This document shows positions 15,101 through 19,268 of a stretch of 64,000 nt of DNA, one piece after another. The stretch spans positions 1 to 64,000 of the forward strand of contig SVDH01000013.1 in assembly GCA_015057865.1 (NCBI GenBank), in the 5' to 3' direction. The translations under genes and the position numbers were made by a program. Below the pieces are notes generated by a model. That model was given only the letters and a program-made list of their open reading frames with translations, made no database searches and was not told the DNA's origin. Source of the stretch: Lachnospiraceae bacterium. GTDB taxonomy: Bacteria > Bacillota > Clostridia > Lachnospirales > Lachnospiraceae. Each line of letters starts with the position of its first letter. Positions within the stretch are counted from its first letter, which is position 1.

Positions 15101-16135
15101 GAATGTGATCTTTTCACCCCATTTTTCACCTGCTTCATCATATACATACCAGCCTTTGAAGCTCTCGCCTTCGCCGATCTCAGGCGTGCCGACCGACTGG
15201 AGTTTTTCGCCGTCTTTTATGATCTGCGTATTCACGTCGTTGCCGGCAGTATCCCGGAAGGTGTACGGCGTACCGTCCATGTTCTGGAACTCATAGGTGA
15301 TCTGCGGGGTAACGACTTCTTCCGGCTCAACAGTAACGATGACATAGATGGAAAAGCTTTCTGTCGCGATCTCTGCTTTGTTTCCATCGATCTGCGCGTC
15401 ATCGATAACCTCTGCGTTGCCCGCATCATCGATGTGGACAACGTCGTGCTCGGCAGATGCGTCCATACCGGTTGCCTGGAAAGTGACATGCACTTCCTTT
15501 GCCGGCTGAATCTCATTTCCTTCCTGATCGTAAAAGGTAATGTCAATGGCCTTTATGGTGGCTACTTCGCCTTCCACTGCATCCTGCACCGCGTCAAAGA
15601 CATCGGCGTAGCTCACCGTGGTTACTTTCATCGTGGTCTCAGCCGGGAACGTGCCTTCGTCTGCCGAAACGCTCACCGTTACGCCATTTGCCCTGCCCGT
15701 AAATGACTGAGCAGGCATCTCATCTGCATCCGCCTCTTCCTCCGGCTCCTGTTCAGCCCCGACTGCTTCGTCAGATGTGCCTTCATCGGCTGCTTCCTCA
15801 TTTCCACCCGCGCCTTGAAGCACGATCTCCTGATCCGCCTCATCTGCCTGTGCATCATCTGCTTCGTCAGACGCTTCAGCATTTTCATCGGCTGTTTCAT
15901 CACTTTGCCCGGCCGAATCGTCAGCTTCATCAGACGGAAGTGTGAGCTCCTGCGTATCCTCTGCAAGACCCTCTTCTTCTGCAGCTTCCGCTTCCATGGT
16001 TATGGCATCCTCTGGGATAGAAGTCGCCTTCATCACGCTGTCAGCTGCGTAGGACAGACCAAAACCGGTCACCACCGCAACAGCGATGATCACTACTAAT
16101 ATTCGTCTTAGAATGGTCTTTTTCTTCTTATTCAT
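122..16135 (-). CDS. Giant repetitive surface protein (InlB-type and MBG repeats), 5,337 aa
   Basis: Unusually long uninterrupted gene for a cell-surface protein. Seen: a basic N-terminus with one hydrophobic segment (residues about 9-31), an Asp/Glu/Ala-rich stretch (about 40-145), then a region to about 1,190 with six G-x-x-F-x-G-W/AxW motifs typical of InlB B-repeats (Flg_new). Two domains resembling collagen-adhesin B repeats follow (about 1,190-1,395). About 43 units bearing a Y(D/N)G motif, each ending in a GTLTV-like strand, run to about 5,110 and resemble MBG domains. The C-terminus has a Pro/Thr/Gly linker, three hydrophobic segments with a charged interruption, and a Lys/Glu tail. 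There is no LPXTG motif, so anchoring is probably by membrane segments. The start has an AGAGAGG ribosome site. It is the last gene of an operon with lepB, a GGDEF-like protein, a membrane sigma-like protein and a small membrane protein. Adhesion or a long surface stalk is inferred; no ligand can be named. Confidence 0.9.
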   Translation of the reverse strand: MNKKKKTILRRILVVIIAVAVVTGFGLSYAADSVMKATSIPEDAITMEAEAAEEEGLAEDTQELTLPSDEADDSAGQSDETADENAEASDEADDAQADEADQEIVLQGAGGNEEAADEGTSDEAVGAEQEPEEEADADEMPAQSFTGRANGVTVSVSADEGTFPAETTMKVTTVSYADVFDAVQDAVEGEVATIKAIDITFYDQEGNEIQPAKEVHVTFQATGMDASAEHDVVHIDDAGNAEVIDDAQIDGNKAEIATESFSIYVIVTVEPEEVVTPQITYEFQNMDGTPYTFRDTAGNDVNTQIIKDGEKLQSVGTPEIGEGESFKGWYVYDEAGEKWGEKITFGTPISVTETQTLTVRPYVDEVVYVTFYENAAGTVILNRVQLTTGADYEVNLTVPAQKAGMAFAGWAETPGTDGDDRTYINNQTITVDEDTSLYPVFKSAHWITFFTAETGSGATYIAPVSILADANASSAKPADPVWKGHKFEGWSTTKDADPEKSGSFTAFNFNQILKKDTTIYAQWTAGEATYNVVYWKQNVSDDKNASKKTYSFDSQETKTATVGTKVNVSSFSKADEGFSFNAGKSDTQVTVNADGTTVLNVYFDRKLITMRFYQSGSSTSKPSYSSSDWTNGSSKVTVFTGLYGQSLAQNGYTWPAGMHSYFYKNGSSTMGMSYLGQFILPDELFGSDEIRLYYTGTPKATIEFYLQNADGSYNNTATDTGASSGGNFNLSEKYNGYSVAQYRRYTGNHSWVDSDWITAGSGTTVTMSASSGGWFGGGSTTYYNLAVRYQLKKYDLKYLDPVDGTLLTGFDPKTVRYNESLKAYKPADNIVPISTTPGKVWDGKWYKDQACTEEFDWNATMPNADLNVYAGWEDVWYWVKIDPNGGALTEGESTYFWETYGETVEQYGDISRNYVEDANGTYYYHYDEFNTSLADHEAAQPTQRGAYYSDKESDSTDGKTYKKENNAYALIGWYDITNGTAKPYNFASGVTGNLILQAKWRKVGEYKVSYKTEAVTQDGKYLTDENDNQIVVSDVPQDNNTYADKSDAVVGAMPVVPDGYTFLGWYYTPSAYQTGDVFEVDSGLADENKTVSLYPILTETERLDLALTQITFNGNGGLNGSNEEIITHTNLQNNASITLTDQGFTRAGYTLVGWSTSPDPLDASAKTAKLGDTIGVDTLNKDDNVLYAVWKVNTYDVTVTKEVVSDDAADQNKTFAFTYTLNGEPQANFLLAGAETKVQTESGEVTVPTSYVIPNVPYGTEIVISEENTGCDTTVNGEAYTGSYTYTVGDADGTIAFVNSLIRHDVTLTKTFEGLTDEQIGEMTDFAITNSYNDTAFTLADATIDGQTYTWTLPEIPYGTEIAFTETGYEAPEGYYREAGATSVSANVENEDVSLELTNTYAEKKEITVTANSDTAVYDGKPHDVTGFEALEVTVDGAVYNVLGLSASAEGTDAGTFETEISGTAIVKDASGNNVTDQFIVNTVNGTLTISPREMTITTEGDTKQYDGKPLTRERASATGLVDGETVAVKANGSQTEVGTSSNTYTIDWKKTKQDNYTVVENLGTLEVTASQVPIVLTAPSASKTYDGAELTAEGPVIATGLPEGFTVTATAAGTQTDAGSSANVVNDDYAILDAAGADQTESFANITLTDGTLTVNPAPVTITTGSASKAYDGSALAGGDATIIGLIDGETATVTATGSLTEVGSADNTYDIDWGRTNPDNYVITENLGLLTIAESDAEVVLMAPSASKTYDGTALTADGSGEDDSTNVITAFGLPLGFTVDATIEGTQTDAGSSANKIADGFVIRDASGNDRTANFTNIVRVDGTLTVNPAPVTITTGSGAKAYDGAALTNEEVTTEGLIGNETVTLKATGTITEVGETENSYTIDWSGAKKENYTVTENLGTLSITANSAQITLTAPSASRTYNGKALTADGTGDDKVTADGLPDGFTIEATATGSQTDVGTSDNVVNEGYVIKNAAGEDKTANFTNVTTTAGTLTVSPKSAIITSGSGKKVYDGIALTNANVTITGLLDGESVTLKAAGTQTEVGSSANTYTITWDNAKEENYELTESLGTLTITENDTYVSLTAASGEKVYDGTALTDATVTAAGLPEGFTVTATASGTQTAAGVSANIVDNGYVIANADGEDKTANFTNVKKIDGTLKVTQKPVTITTGSANKAYDGAPLVNADVSIEGLAGEETVTLAATGTITEIGSVVNGYDITWDGADAANYTLAENLGTLSIAENSAQVTLTAASAEQVYNGQPLTANEVTAEGLPAGFHVEAKAEGTQTDAGSSENKVADGFVIRNASGEDKTSCFTNIETVPGTLTVTPKEVTIRTGSATALYSGQALTNAEATIEGLIEGESVTIKTTGTITEVGSTDNTYEITWDHATEANYSITDELGTLTVENNDGQVLLIASSATKEYDGTELTADEVTADGLPEGFYVEATTIGTQTDAGISENVVANGYRIYNADDEDRTASFTNIELVPGTLTVTKKPVTITTGGGEKKYDGTALVNEDATIEGLVEGESVTLTATGTQTEVGTSQNTYDITWDGAIEDNYSVTEVIGTLAVTINDEAIVLTAPSAEKEYDAVALTAEEVGVEGLPDGFTVEAIATGSQLNAGESANTVADGFVILNADGEDRTGSFTNVKLVAGTLTVTKKAVTITTGSGDKEYDGTPMTNAEATIDGLVEGESVTLTATGAQTEVGESSNTYAIEWTGANAANYTITDALGTLTVSENTAAVVLTAASDAKDYDGSVLTNNTVTASGLPAGFSIKATAAGSITDAGTAANVVEEGYQIFDGFGEDRTEFFTNVSTSNGALTIRPVPVTVTTGSKTMLYDGTPLTDQTAEITGLVNGEQVGIYTTASQTEVGTATNTYEITWGSVNKNNYTITEELGTLTVLENNGQILLTAPSAEKIYDGTALTADGTDGQRVVAEGLPAGFTIEATASGSQTDAGESANVVDDGYVIKNAAGEDKTANYTNVVKVDGILKVLPKEITVTTASSEKAYDGTPLTSSQAVATGLVNGETVTVTAIGTQTEVGESTNTYTMDWGKTRAGNYTVKEDLGKLTVTQNSGQVTLTAASASKTYDGNALLANSVTADGLPEGFTAEATATGSQTDAGESANVVNDGYVIYNAAGEDRTDSFTNIVKGDGKLTVMPAPVTITTGSASKAYDGEELTCPQAEITGLVAGEQATIAATGKITEVGSTENTYSIEWDQANANNYSITENLGTLTITESDAEVVLTAPSAVKTYDGSALTADGSNAAEAGVTYQSAGNKVVATGLPAGFSVEATVTGSQTDAGESANVINDGYIIKDATGKDQTKSFTKIVTVPGTLTVNPAPVTISTGSATKAYDGTGLTSDEASITGLVNDETATVTATGARVEVGSTDNTYSISWDSAKAANYAVTEALGTLTVTQNPTAVTLTAGSGEKTYDGTALENKNVLAAGLPEGFYIEATASGSQTEAGSSENIVNDGFIIRSAAGADKTDCFTNIKKVPGTLQIAKRPVTVSSDSANKIYDGKALTLDRAAITGLVNGETVILHAVGTITEVGSTPNLIEITWDGANENNYTVSYELGTLFVAKQDTDVILTAPSAEKVYDGAALTPENRVTATGLPEGFTVEATVSGSQTDAGTSETTVNDDYVIKNADGDDKTENFTKVVKVPGTLTVQRAKVTVTAQNKAFMYTGAAQSWNHADVTGLVGEDALTATMTGSILFPHESGMKNEVESIAFTTGNPANYDVETVPGVLTMANAAKAITLTAASDRWTYDGIAHDNATVDLTEGTLFAGDKLTASAAGSVTNVSDNAEYNNVVDQYQILHDGVDVTDNYVVTEQAGTLKIDPRPVTLSSADAEKEYDGSPLTTGDFENAGITIDADGFASNEGAAYNVTGSRTTVGESQNTFTYTLNDGTAADNYAINVKFGKLRINNRAVKPVITVSAESGQFLYDGTEKSVSTLTNLKFADKGQIYTIEGLSAGVTQTNAGIYENKITGTAVVRDKDGNDVTDQFTIQTENGTLRIDPRKVTLTSATDSQEYNGRALTNAEVTVSGDGFAEGEGATYDVTGSQTTAGSSENAFTYTLNEGTNAANYQIETIYGTLNVTNRSAKYTIELTANSATAQYDGTEHKVSGLTDTHFAVDGNTYTVSGMNAETAAVHAGNYPVNITGTPVVRDAEGRDVTEQFAIETTAGTLTITKRHLTMTSETAEKMYDGNTLTATEVTVTGDGFAEGEGAAYHVTGTRTLVGTTENTFAYTLNEGTSADDYEITQVFGILSIFNRADDAKYEITVQAAGGEFLYDGTEKTVSGLIADAASEDAEETIVANGEPVAVVIDENTYYVSGLQAEKTAVDAGTYSVPVTGTPVVTDAEGNDVSDQFIVHTSPNTLTITPRKVILTSASDSRRYNGRTLMNDGISVSGDGFADGEGASYEVTGAQTIAGSSENTFTYSLQDGTKAANYEIETVFGMLTVHSRETKYEITVSAKSLTALYDGTEKAVSGLDTTEFTVDGNTYTLTGLAAEATGTDAGTYPAIIKGTPFVFDADGNDVTSEFAVSTTSGELVITPRQITMASGSASRAYDGTPLTNDEITVTGDGFVGDEGAAYRFTGSRTLVGSADNTFAYTLTGGAKAANYAITTTYGTLTITDRDKAFDISLQPNGAEYTYDGIPHEAEGFAETTFEVNGVTYTVEGITVYAEGTDAGIYPMEASGTPIVRDADGNDVTAQFNIKVNPVDLTILPRNVVLTSISANKEYNGIPLTTAEDENAGILIGGDGFVEGEGATYDVTGSQLNVGSSENTFTYTLNDGTKAENYTITTEFGTLTVTSRTEKYVVHITAPGGSFVYDGSEHEVSGLQVVSVEEATPELEVSAADDGSATEAAVAGAGRVVPNGRPLIIRIDGNTYRITGFYAEQSGVNAGTYEVTVGGSAVVEDAFGHDVTDQFTIFTSDNQMTIDKRKLTMTSGSASHTYNGRAITNSEITVSGDGFANGEGASYDVTGSQTLVGMSENAFTYQLDDGTNGDNYEISTAFGLLNVLHRDASYELTLTPNSATYPYDGTEKSVEGFVNTSFTLEGVNYEVSGLKAEARGTDPGTYAVAVTGTPIVTDENGNDVSDQFAVNVKNATLTIVPVTVPAGTGDGTPGTPTTPDGTPTVEPGTPGPDGGIQNAAANRQIFENGVAVADGTQGPPFTVAVVDDDVTFGIEEVEDDEIPLAPFIGGYWALVNLILMIAGVILLIFLLIAWFFKNHEDEDETSAGTADTAEARKEEEDKRRRNKTLIKCFTVAPAIAAIIVFILTEDMTKTMQLIDQFTILMIILFAVEVVLAIASRKKKKKEEPQEPQEVQEA
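940..4610 (-). repeat. MBG repeat family II: seven alternating C/D pairs
   Basis: Inside the giant gene. Fourteen Y(D/N)G units recur about every 260 bp and alternate between two subtypes. One carries a GDGFA-EGE block and ends near 'TYTLNDGT..NYxI'. The other starts 'YDGTEKxV' and carries 'DxxGNDVTxQF'. Two units of the second subtype (near 3,200 and 1,540) contain extra Ala/Glu-rich insertions. One pair is about 520 bp. Boundaries are approximate, read from motif positions. Confidence 0.75.
5290..11660 (-). repeat. MBG repeat family I: about thirteen alternating A/B pairs
   Basis: Inside the giant gene. The 'LTAPSAxKxYDG' units begin near 11,380 and recur about every 495 bp down to about 5,325, giving 13 copies. 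Each is paired with an 'ITTGSAxKAYDG' unit, so the real period is a pair of about 165 residues. Protein similarity between pairs is high but synonymous codons differ widely, so the array is not a recent identical duplication. Confidence 0.75.
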
Positions 16136-16173
16136 ATCTGTCCCTCTCTAGTGAATCGGTCAGTATGGAAAAA

Positions 16174-16192
16174 CTTTGACGACTTTTAACAC
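16174..16192. other. Solo partial copy of the 31-bp array motif
   Basis: Plus strand reads CTTTGACGACTTTTAACAC. The TTGACGACTTT core and a TTAACAC block are the two conserved parts of the array at 22.67-22.94 kb, but here they are joined directly. It lies between the giant gene and the upstream small membrane-protein gene. This may be a relic or chance. Confidence 0.3.
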
Positions 16193-16572
16193 TAACGTTC
16201 CTGATATAATCGAAGCTCCGCCCTCGAGCGCCGGTTTCTTCCGTAAAACCAGGTCAGCACGATCACGACTGCGACTGCGACCGGAACGAGCACCCGGCTT
16301 CCCGTATGTGTTGCGGTCGCCGGTGTCGCGGCAAGCGGCACATCTTCATCTTCGATCGTGTCTGCAGGGATCTCTTCTACGACCTCGATCACGATGTCTT
16401 TCTTATCTGCAGAAGATACCGTATCCTCTGCCTGCACCGCCTCCGTTTGTACTTCCTCCGTTTCTGCTGCCGAGACTGCCTGCGGCAGCGTATATGTCAT
16501 GCCAAACAACAGCGAAGCCATAAGGATCGCTGAAAATATTTTTTTCCGTTTCATGTTCTTGCTCTTTCTCAT
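16192..16572 (-). CDS. Small secreted/membrane protein, 126 aa
   Basis: Not a family I recognise. It has a signal peptide with basic start and hydrophobic core (residues 1-35) and an AxA-type site (VSA before AET). A short acidic Glu/Val/Thr-rich external part (about 36-92), one membrane segment (about 94-110) and an Arg-rich cytoplasmic tail follow. The layout matches the giant protein's own Glu/Ala-rich N-terminus. It sits between the sigma-like gene (22 bp upstream) and the giant gene (56 bp downstream), so it may help display or anchor the giant protein (inference). The first ATG is preferred because GGGGAAGTGAG precedes it; an internal ATG six codons later has a poorer site. Confidence 0.75.
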   Translation of the reverse strand: MRKSKNMKRKKIFSAILMASLLFGMTYTLPQAVSAAETEEVQTEAVQAEDTVSSADKKDIVIEVVEEIPADTIEDEDVPLAATPATATHTGSRVLVPVAVAVVIVLTWFYGRNRRSRAELRLYQER

Positions 16573-16594
16573 GATCTCACTTCCCCGTTCTTAT

Positions 16595-17824
16595 CTACTT
16601 CAACGACAGTGCCAGATGCAGCACATTCCCGATATGATCGGAAACATAAATGTCCCAGCCTTCGTCCGGGTATGCAAACCGGATGCCGTTTTCTTCGTCC
16701 GCCGAGATCGGATAATAGACCTCACCGGATTCTCCAACCGCATATACTTCAGCGTAGTCTACGCCGATTCCTTCGTCCTGTACAAACAGGGTAAATTCAT
16801 CTTCTCCGATGACGGTGTCTTTGAGCACCGGTCCGGACGCGTCTACGTCAGACACCTCACACTCTTTTACGACTCCCTGACGGTTAAAAAGCTCCACATA
16901 GATCTGCATCGTGCCGTTTCGGATCGGCTCAACGGTGAAATCCTTCGCCCCGGCCTCGTAGACCGGCAGGCTGTGATCTTTCAGGGTCGCCGTGACTTTT
17001 CCGACCGGCAGAATGGAACTGACATGCACGGAGTACACCGGCAGACCACGTGTCTTGGTTTCCGCCGCGCGAACCTCGTACTTTGGTAAAATAAACAGGA
17101 CCGGAAGCAGCAGAAAAACGATCACTGCCCCGACGAGGATGGCGCGCTGCAGCGTAAACCGCTCTTTCCGGTAAACGGTATACGAAGAGATCGCATCCAT
17201 CGGGATGGTATTCGGCTCTCTGCCTGTTTTTTCAAAAACCTCTTCCAGAATGCCTGCCATCTCCTGCGTCGAAAGCTTCGCATGCCGCCTTCTTGCGATC
17301 TGCGAACCGTCCGTCTGGATCATGCGTTTCTCATCTGTTTCTCCGGACGAATCAGTGGTCGCATCGATGTTGTCGTCCTGCTTTAAATGCTTTTTCCCAA
17401 GCTTGATAAACCGTCGGATCGTCGCGTTTCCGACATTCATGATCTCCGCAATGTCCGCGACCGGCAGATTCTGCTCATAGCGCATCAGGGAAACCTGCGA
17501 CTCCGCCAGCGGCAGACGCATCATCTGCGCGCGCGTGTATGGAGATGTCGCGGGCGCAATATGATCCACCGCATATCGCATGGAGATCCGGCTAAGCCAT
17601 ACCGGAAACAGGTTCGGATTGGGCAGACCGGACAGATTGTTTAAAACGTTGGAAAACACATCGACGAGCGCCTGCTTTGCCGCATTTTCATCATCAAGCA
17701 AATACTGCAAATACAAGAACTGCCTTTCGCTGACTGCAGCAAAAAGCTCCGCAAATGCATTTCCGTCTCCGCGTTTTGTTTTGATGATCAAATCATTCAG
17801 ATAAGCCTGATCCAGTTTTTCCAC
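16595..17824 (-). CDS. Membrane-anchored sigma-70-like protein with an extracytoplasmic domain
   Basis: 409 aa. Residues about 20-90 resemble sigma region 2 of ECF-type factors (GNAFAELFAAV... then 'FPVWLSRISMRYAVDH'). Residues about 105-148 resemble region 4 with a helix-turn-helix (NLPVADIAEIMNVGNATIRR). After a linker a single membrane segment (about 228-247) follows, then about 160 residues of beta-rich, apparently extracytoplasmic sequence of unknown family. This fuses a DNA-binding sigma module to a sensor-like outer domain on one chain. Start is GTG, preceded by AAGGGAG. It lies in the operon with lepB and the giant surface protein, so it may tune this operon in response to an envelope cue (inference). 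Whether it binds core RNA polymerase cannot be judged here. Confidence 0.75.
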   Translation of the reverse strand: MEKLDQAYLNDLIIKTKRGDGNAFAELFAAVSERQFLYLQYLLDDENAAKQALVDVFSNVLNNLSGLPNPNLFPVWLSRISMRYAVDHIAPATSPYTRAQMMRLPLAESQVSLMRYEQNLPVADIAEIMNVGNATIRRFIKLGKKHLKQDDNIDATTDSSGETDEKRMIQTDGSQIARRRHAKLSTQEMAGILEEVFEKTGREPNTIPMDAISSYTVYRKERFTLQRAILVGAVIVFLLLPVLFILPKYEVRAAETKTRGLPVYSVHVSSILPVGKVTATLKDHSLPVYEAGAKDFTVEPIRNGTMQIYVELFNRQGVVKECEVSDVDASGPVLKDTVIGEDEFTLFVQDEGIGVDYAEVYAVGESGEVYYPISADEENGIRFAYPDEGWDIYVSDHIGNVLHLALSLK

Positions 17825-17851
17825 AAGAAGCTCCCTTTAACCCTGCACCGC

Positions 17852-18553
17852 TTACGCGTCTTTCTGGCTGTTCTTCCAGGCGCGCCGGTCAGACAGCGCC
17901 ACCAGCTCGGTCAGTGTCTTCGCCTCTTCGCCCTCTTCAAATGCGATACCGTAACTATATTGAATCTGCATTTCGGGATGCGCCAGGTTCTGTTTTGAAA
18001 CCTGATCCTGAATGCTCTCTAAAAACTTGTCGATCCTGTTTTGTGAACAGTCCTGCATGATCGCAACGAACTTATTACCGCCGTTTCTTCCGATAAAGCA
18101 TGCGCCGCTGACTGCATTTTGCAAAATCTCAGAAAACGCCTGAATGGCCGCGTCGCCGCCGCCATGTCCGAGTTGCTGATTGAGTTTCCCAAGATTCGTC
18201 AGATCGATCGTGATCGCCCCCATGTCTTTTGGCAGAGGCTTGTTTAAAAACTGCGCCAGATAAACATCGACGCTGTAGCGGTTTGCAATGCCGGTCAGGG
18301 CATCCGCATAGATCGCATGATCAAGCTCGATGTTCTCACGCCTCAGATTCGCGTAGGAATTGAAATCATAAAACAGGAACACGAACGAAATGCCGATCGC
18401 GATCCAGAGGATCACGCAGATGCGCCGCACATGCGGGTCGGACGCGATCAGCCGGTAAAGCTCAATATCACGAATGATCGTAAATAACGCAATGCACGTT
18501 AAGACGATCAGAATTACCATTTGTATTGTTTTCAGACGGTCAAACCGTTTCAT
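17852..18553 (-). CDS. Degenerate GGDEF-domain membrane protein
   Basis: 233 aa with two membrane segments (about 11-29 and 44-62) followed by a GGDEF-fold domain recognisable from 'DALTGIANR' (84-92) and the conserved GH..GD block. The signature is GGNKF (158-162) instead of GGDEF/GGEEF: the metal/nucleotide-binding Asp/Glu are replaced by Asn-Lys, and no RxxD inhibitory site precedes it. It is therefore unlikely to make cyclic di-GMP and may be a structural or ligand-sensing relic. It lies 13 bp downstream of lepB and 27 bp upstream of the sigma-like gene, within one operon. Confidence 0.8.
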   Translation of the reverse strand: MKRFDRLKTIQMVILIVLTCIALFTIIRDIELYRLIASDPHVRRICVILWIAIGISFVFLFYDFNSYANLRRENIELDHAIYADALTGIANRYSVDVYLAQFLNKPLPKDMGAITIDLTNLGKLNQQLGHGGGDAAIQAFSEILQNAVSGACFIGRNGGNKFVAIMQDCSQNRIDKFLESIQDQVSKQNLAHPEMQIQYSYGIAFEEGEEAKTLTELVALSDRRAWKNSQKDA

Positions 18554-18566
18554 TTTGTTTCCCCCA

Positions 18567-19103
18567 TTAGTTCAGCCCATGGATCCCGCCTGATCCAATC
18601 GCCAGAATCATCTTCCCGCGGATCTGGCGCTTGTTAACTTCGCCAAACATCCTTGAATCCATCGATACTTCGCGGTTGTCACCCAGCACAAACACGTTGT
18701 CATCCCGCACCGTATACGGGTAGATCACCGCGCCGCTCTCTTCGTTGGTCTCACCGACGCCCCAGGGATCCTCCATCAGGCTGCCGTCGATGTAAACCTC
18801 TCCGTCGATCAGCTCGACCGTCTCGCCGGCCGTCGCTGCCACGCGCTTGACATAATACTCGCCGGAAGGCACGCGCATCGTGATCACATCGCCGGGCTCA
18901 TACGTCTGCACAGTTCTGAGGTAAACCACCACATTTCCGTCATACAGCGTCGGTTCCATAGACGCGCCGCCGACAATGGAAATCCCGATCACAAACCGGA
19001 ATACTATAAAAATAATAACAATGAGTACCACAAAAAAGATGGAATCGTGCAGCCACCCTAGTTTTAATGCGTTATATTGTTCCAGAAACCGTTTATTCTT
19101 CAT
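18567..19103 (-). CDS. lepB: Signal peptidase I
   Basis: 178 aa, the usual size for Gram-positive S26 peptidases that cut Sec/Tat signal peptides at the outer face of the membrane. Seen: one N-terminal membrane segment (about 21-44), the catalytic serine in GGASMEPT (Ser48), the catalytic lysine in YYVKRV (Lys86), and the conserved GDNR-x(2)-SxDSR box near the C-terminus. First gene of the operon that ends in the giant surface protein, which suggests a partly dedicated processing enzyme. No convincing ribosome site sits at normal distance from the ATG; see the upstream promoter. Confidence 0.93.
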   Translation of the reverse strand: MKNKRFLEQYNALKLGWLHDSIFFVVLIVIIFIVFRFVIGISIVGGASMEPTLYDGNVVVYLRTVQTYEPGDVITMRVPSGEYYVKRVAATAGETVELIDGEVYIDGSLMEDPWGVGETNEESGAVIYPYTVRDDNVFVLGDNREVSMDSRMFGEVNKRQIRGKMILAIGSGGIHGLN

Positions 19104-19110
19104 GAGATTT

Positions 19111-19139
19111 ATTATACCCTTCCTGCAGTGATTAGTAAA
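19111..19139 (-). promoter_or_regulatory. Candidate promoter for lepB operon (possibly leaderless)
   Basis: On the minus strand TTTACT, a 17-bp spacer and a perfect TATAAT precede the lepB ATG. Only 7 bp separate the -10 box from the ATG, so transcription would begin at or next to the start codon. Box positions are seen; use in vivo is inferred. Confidence 0.5.
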
Positions 19140-19268
19140 TTTTTTTTCTGCTGCAGAAAGTAGAATTATCCAAATCTATGATATCTTTTTCAGCGTCAAT
19201 AGAACCGTCAAAACTGTTTGTTTTCCGTCATCATATACAACTGCACATTTTTTGTTTTACGAACCGCT

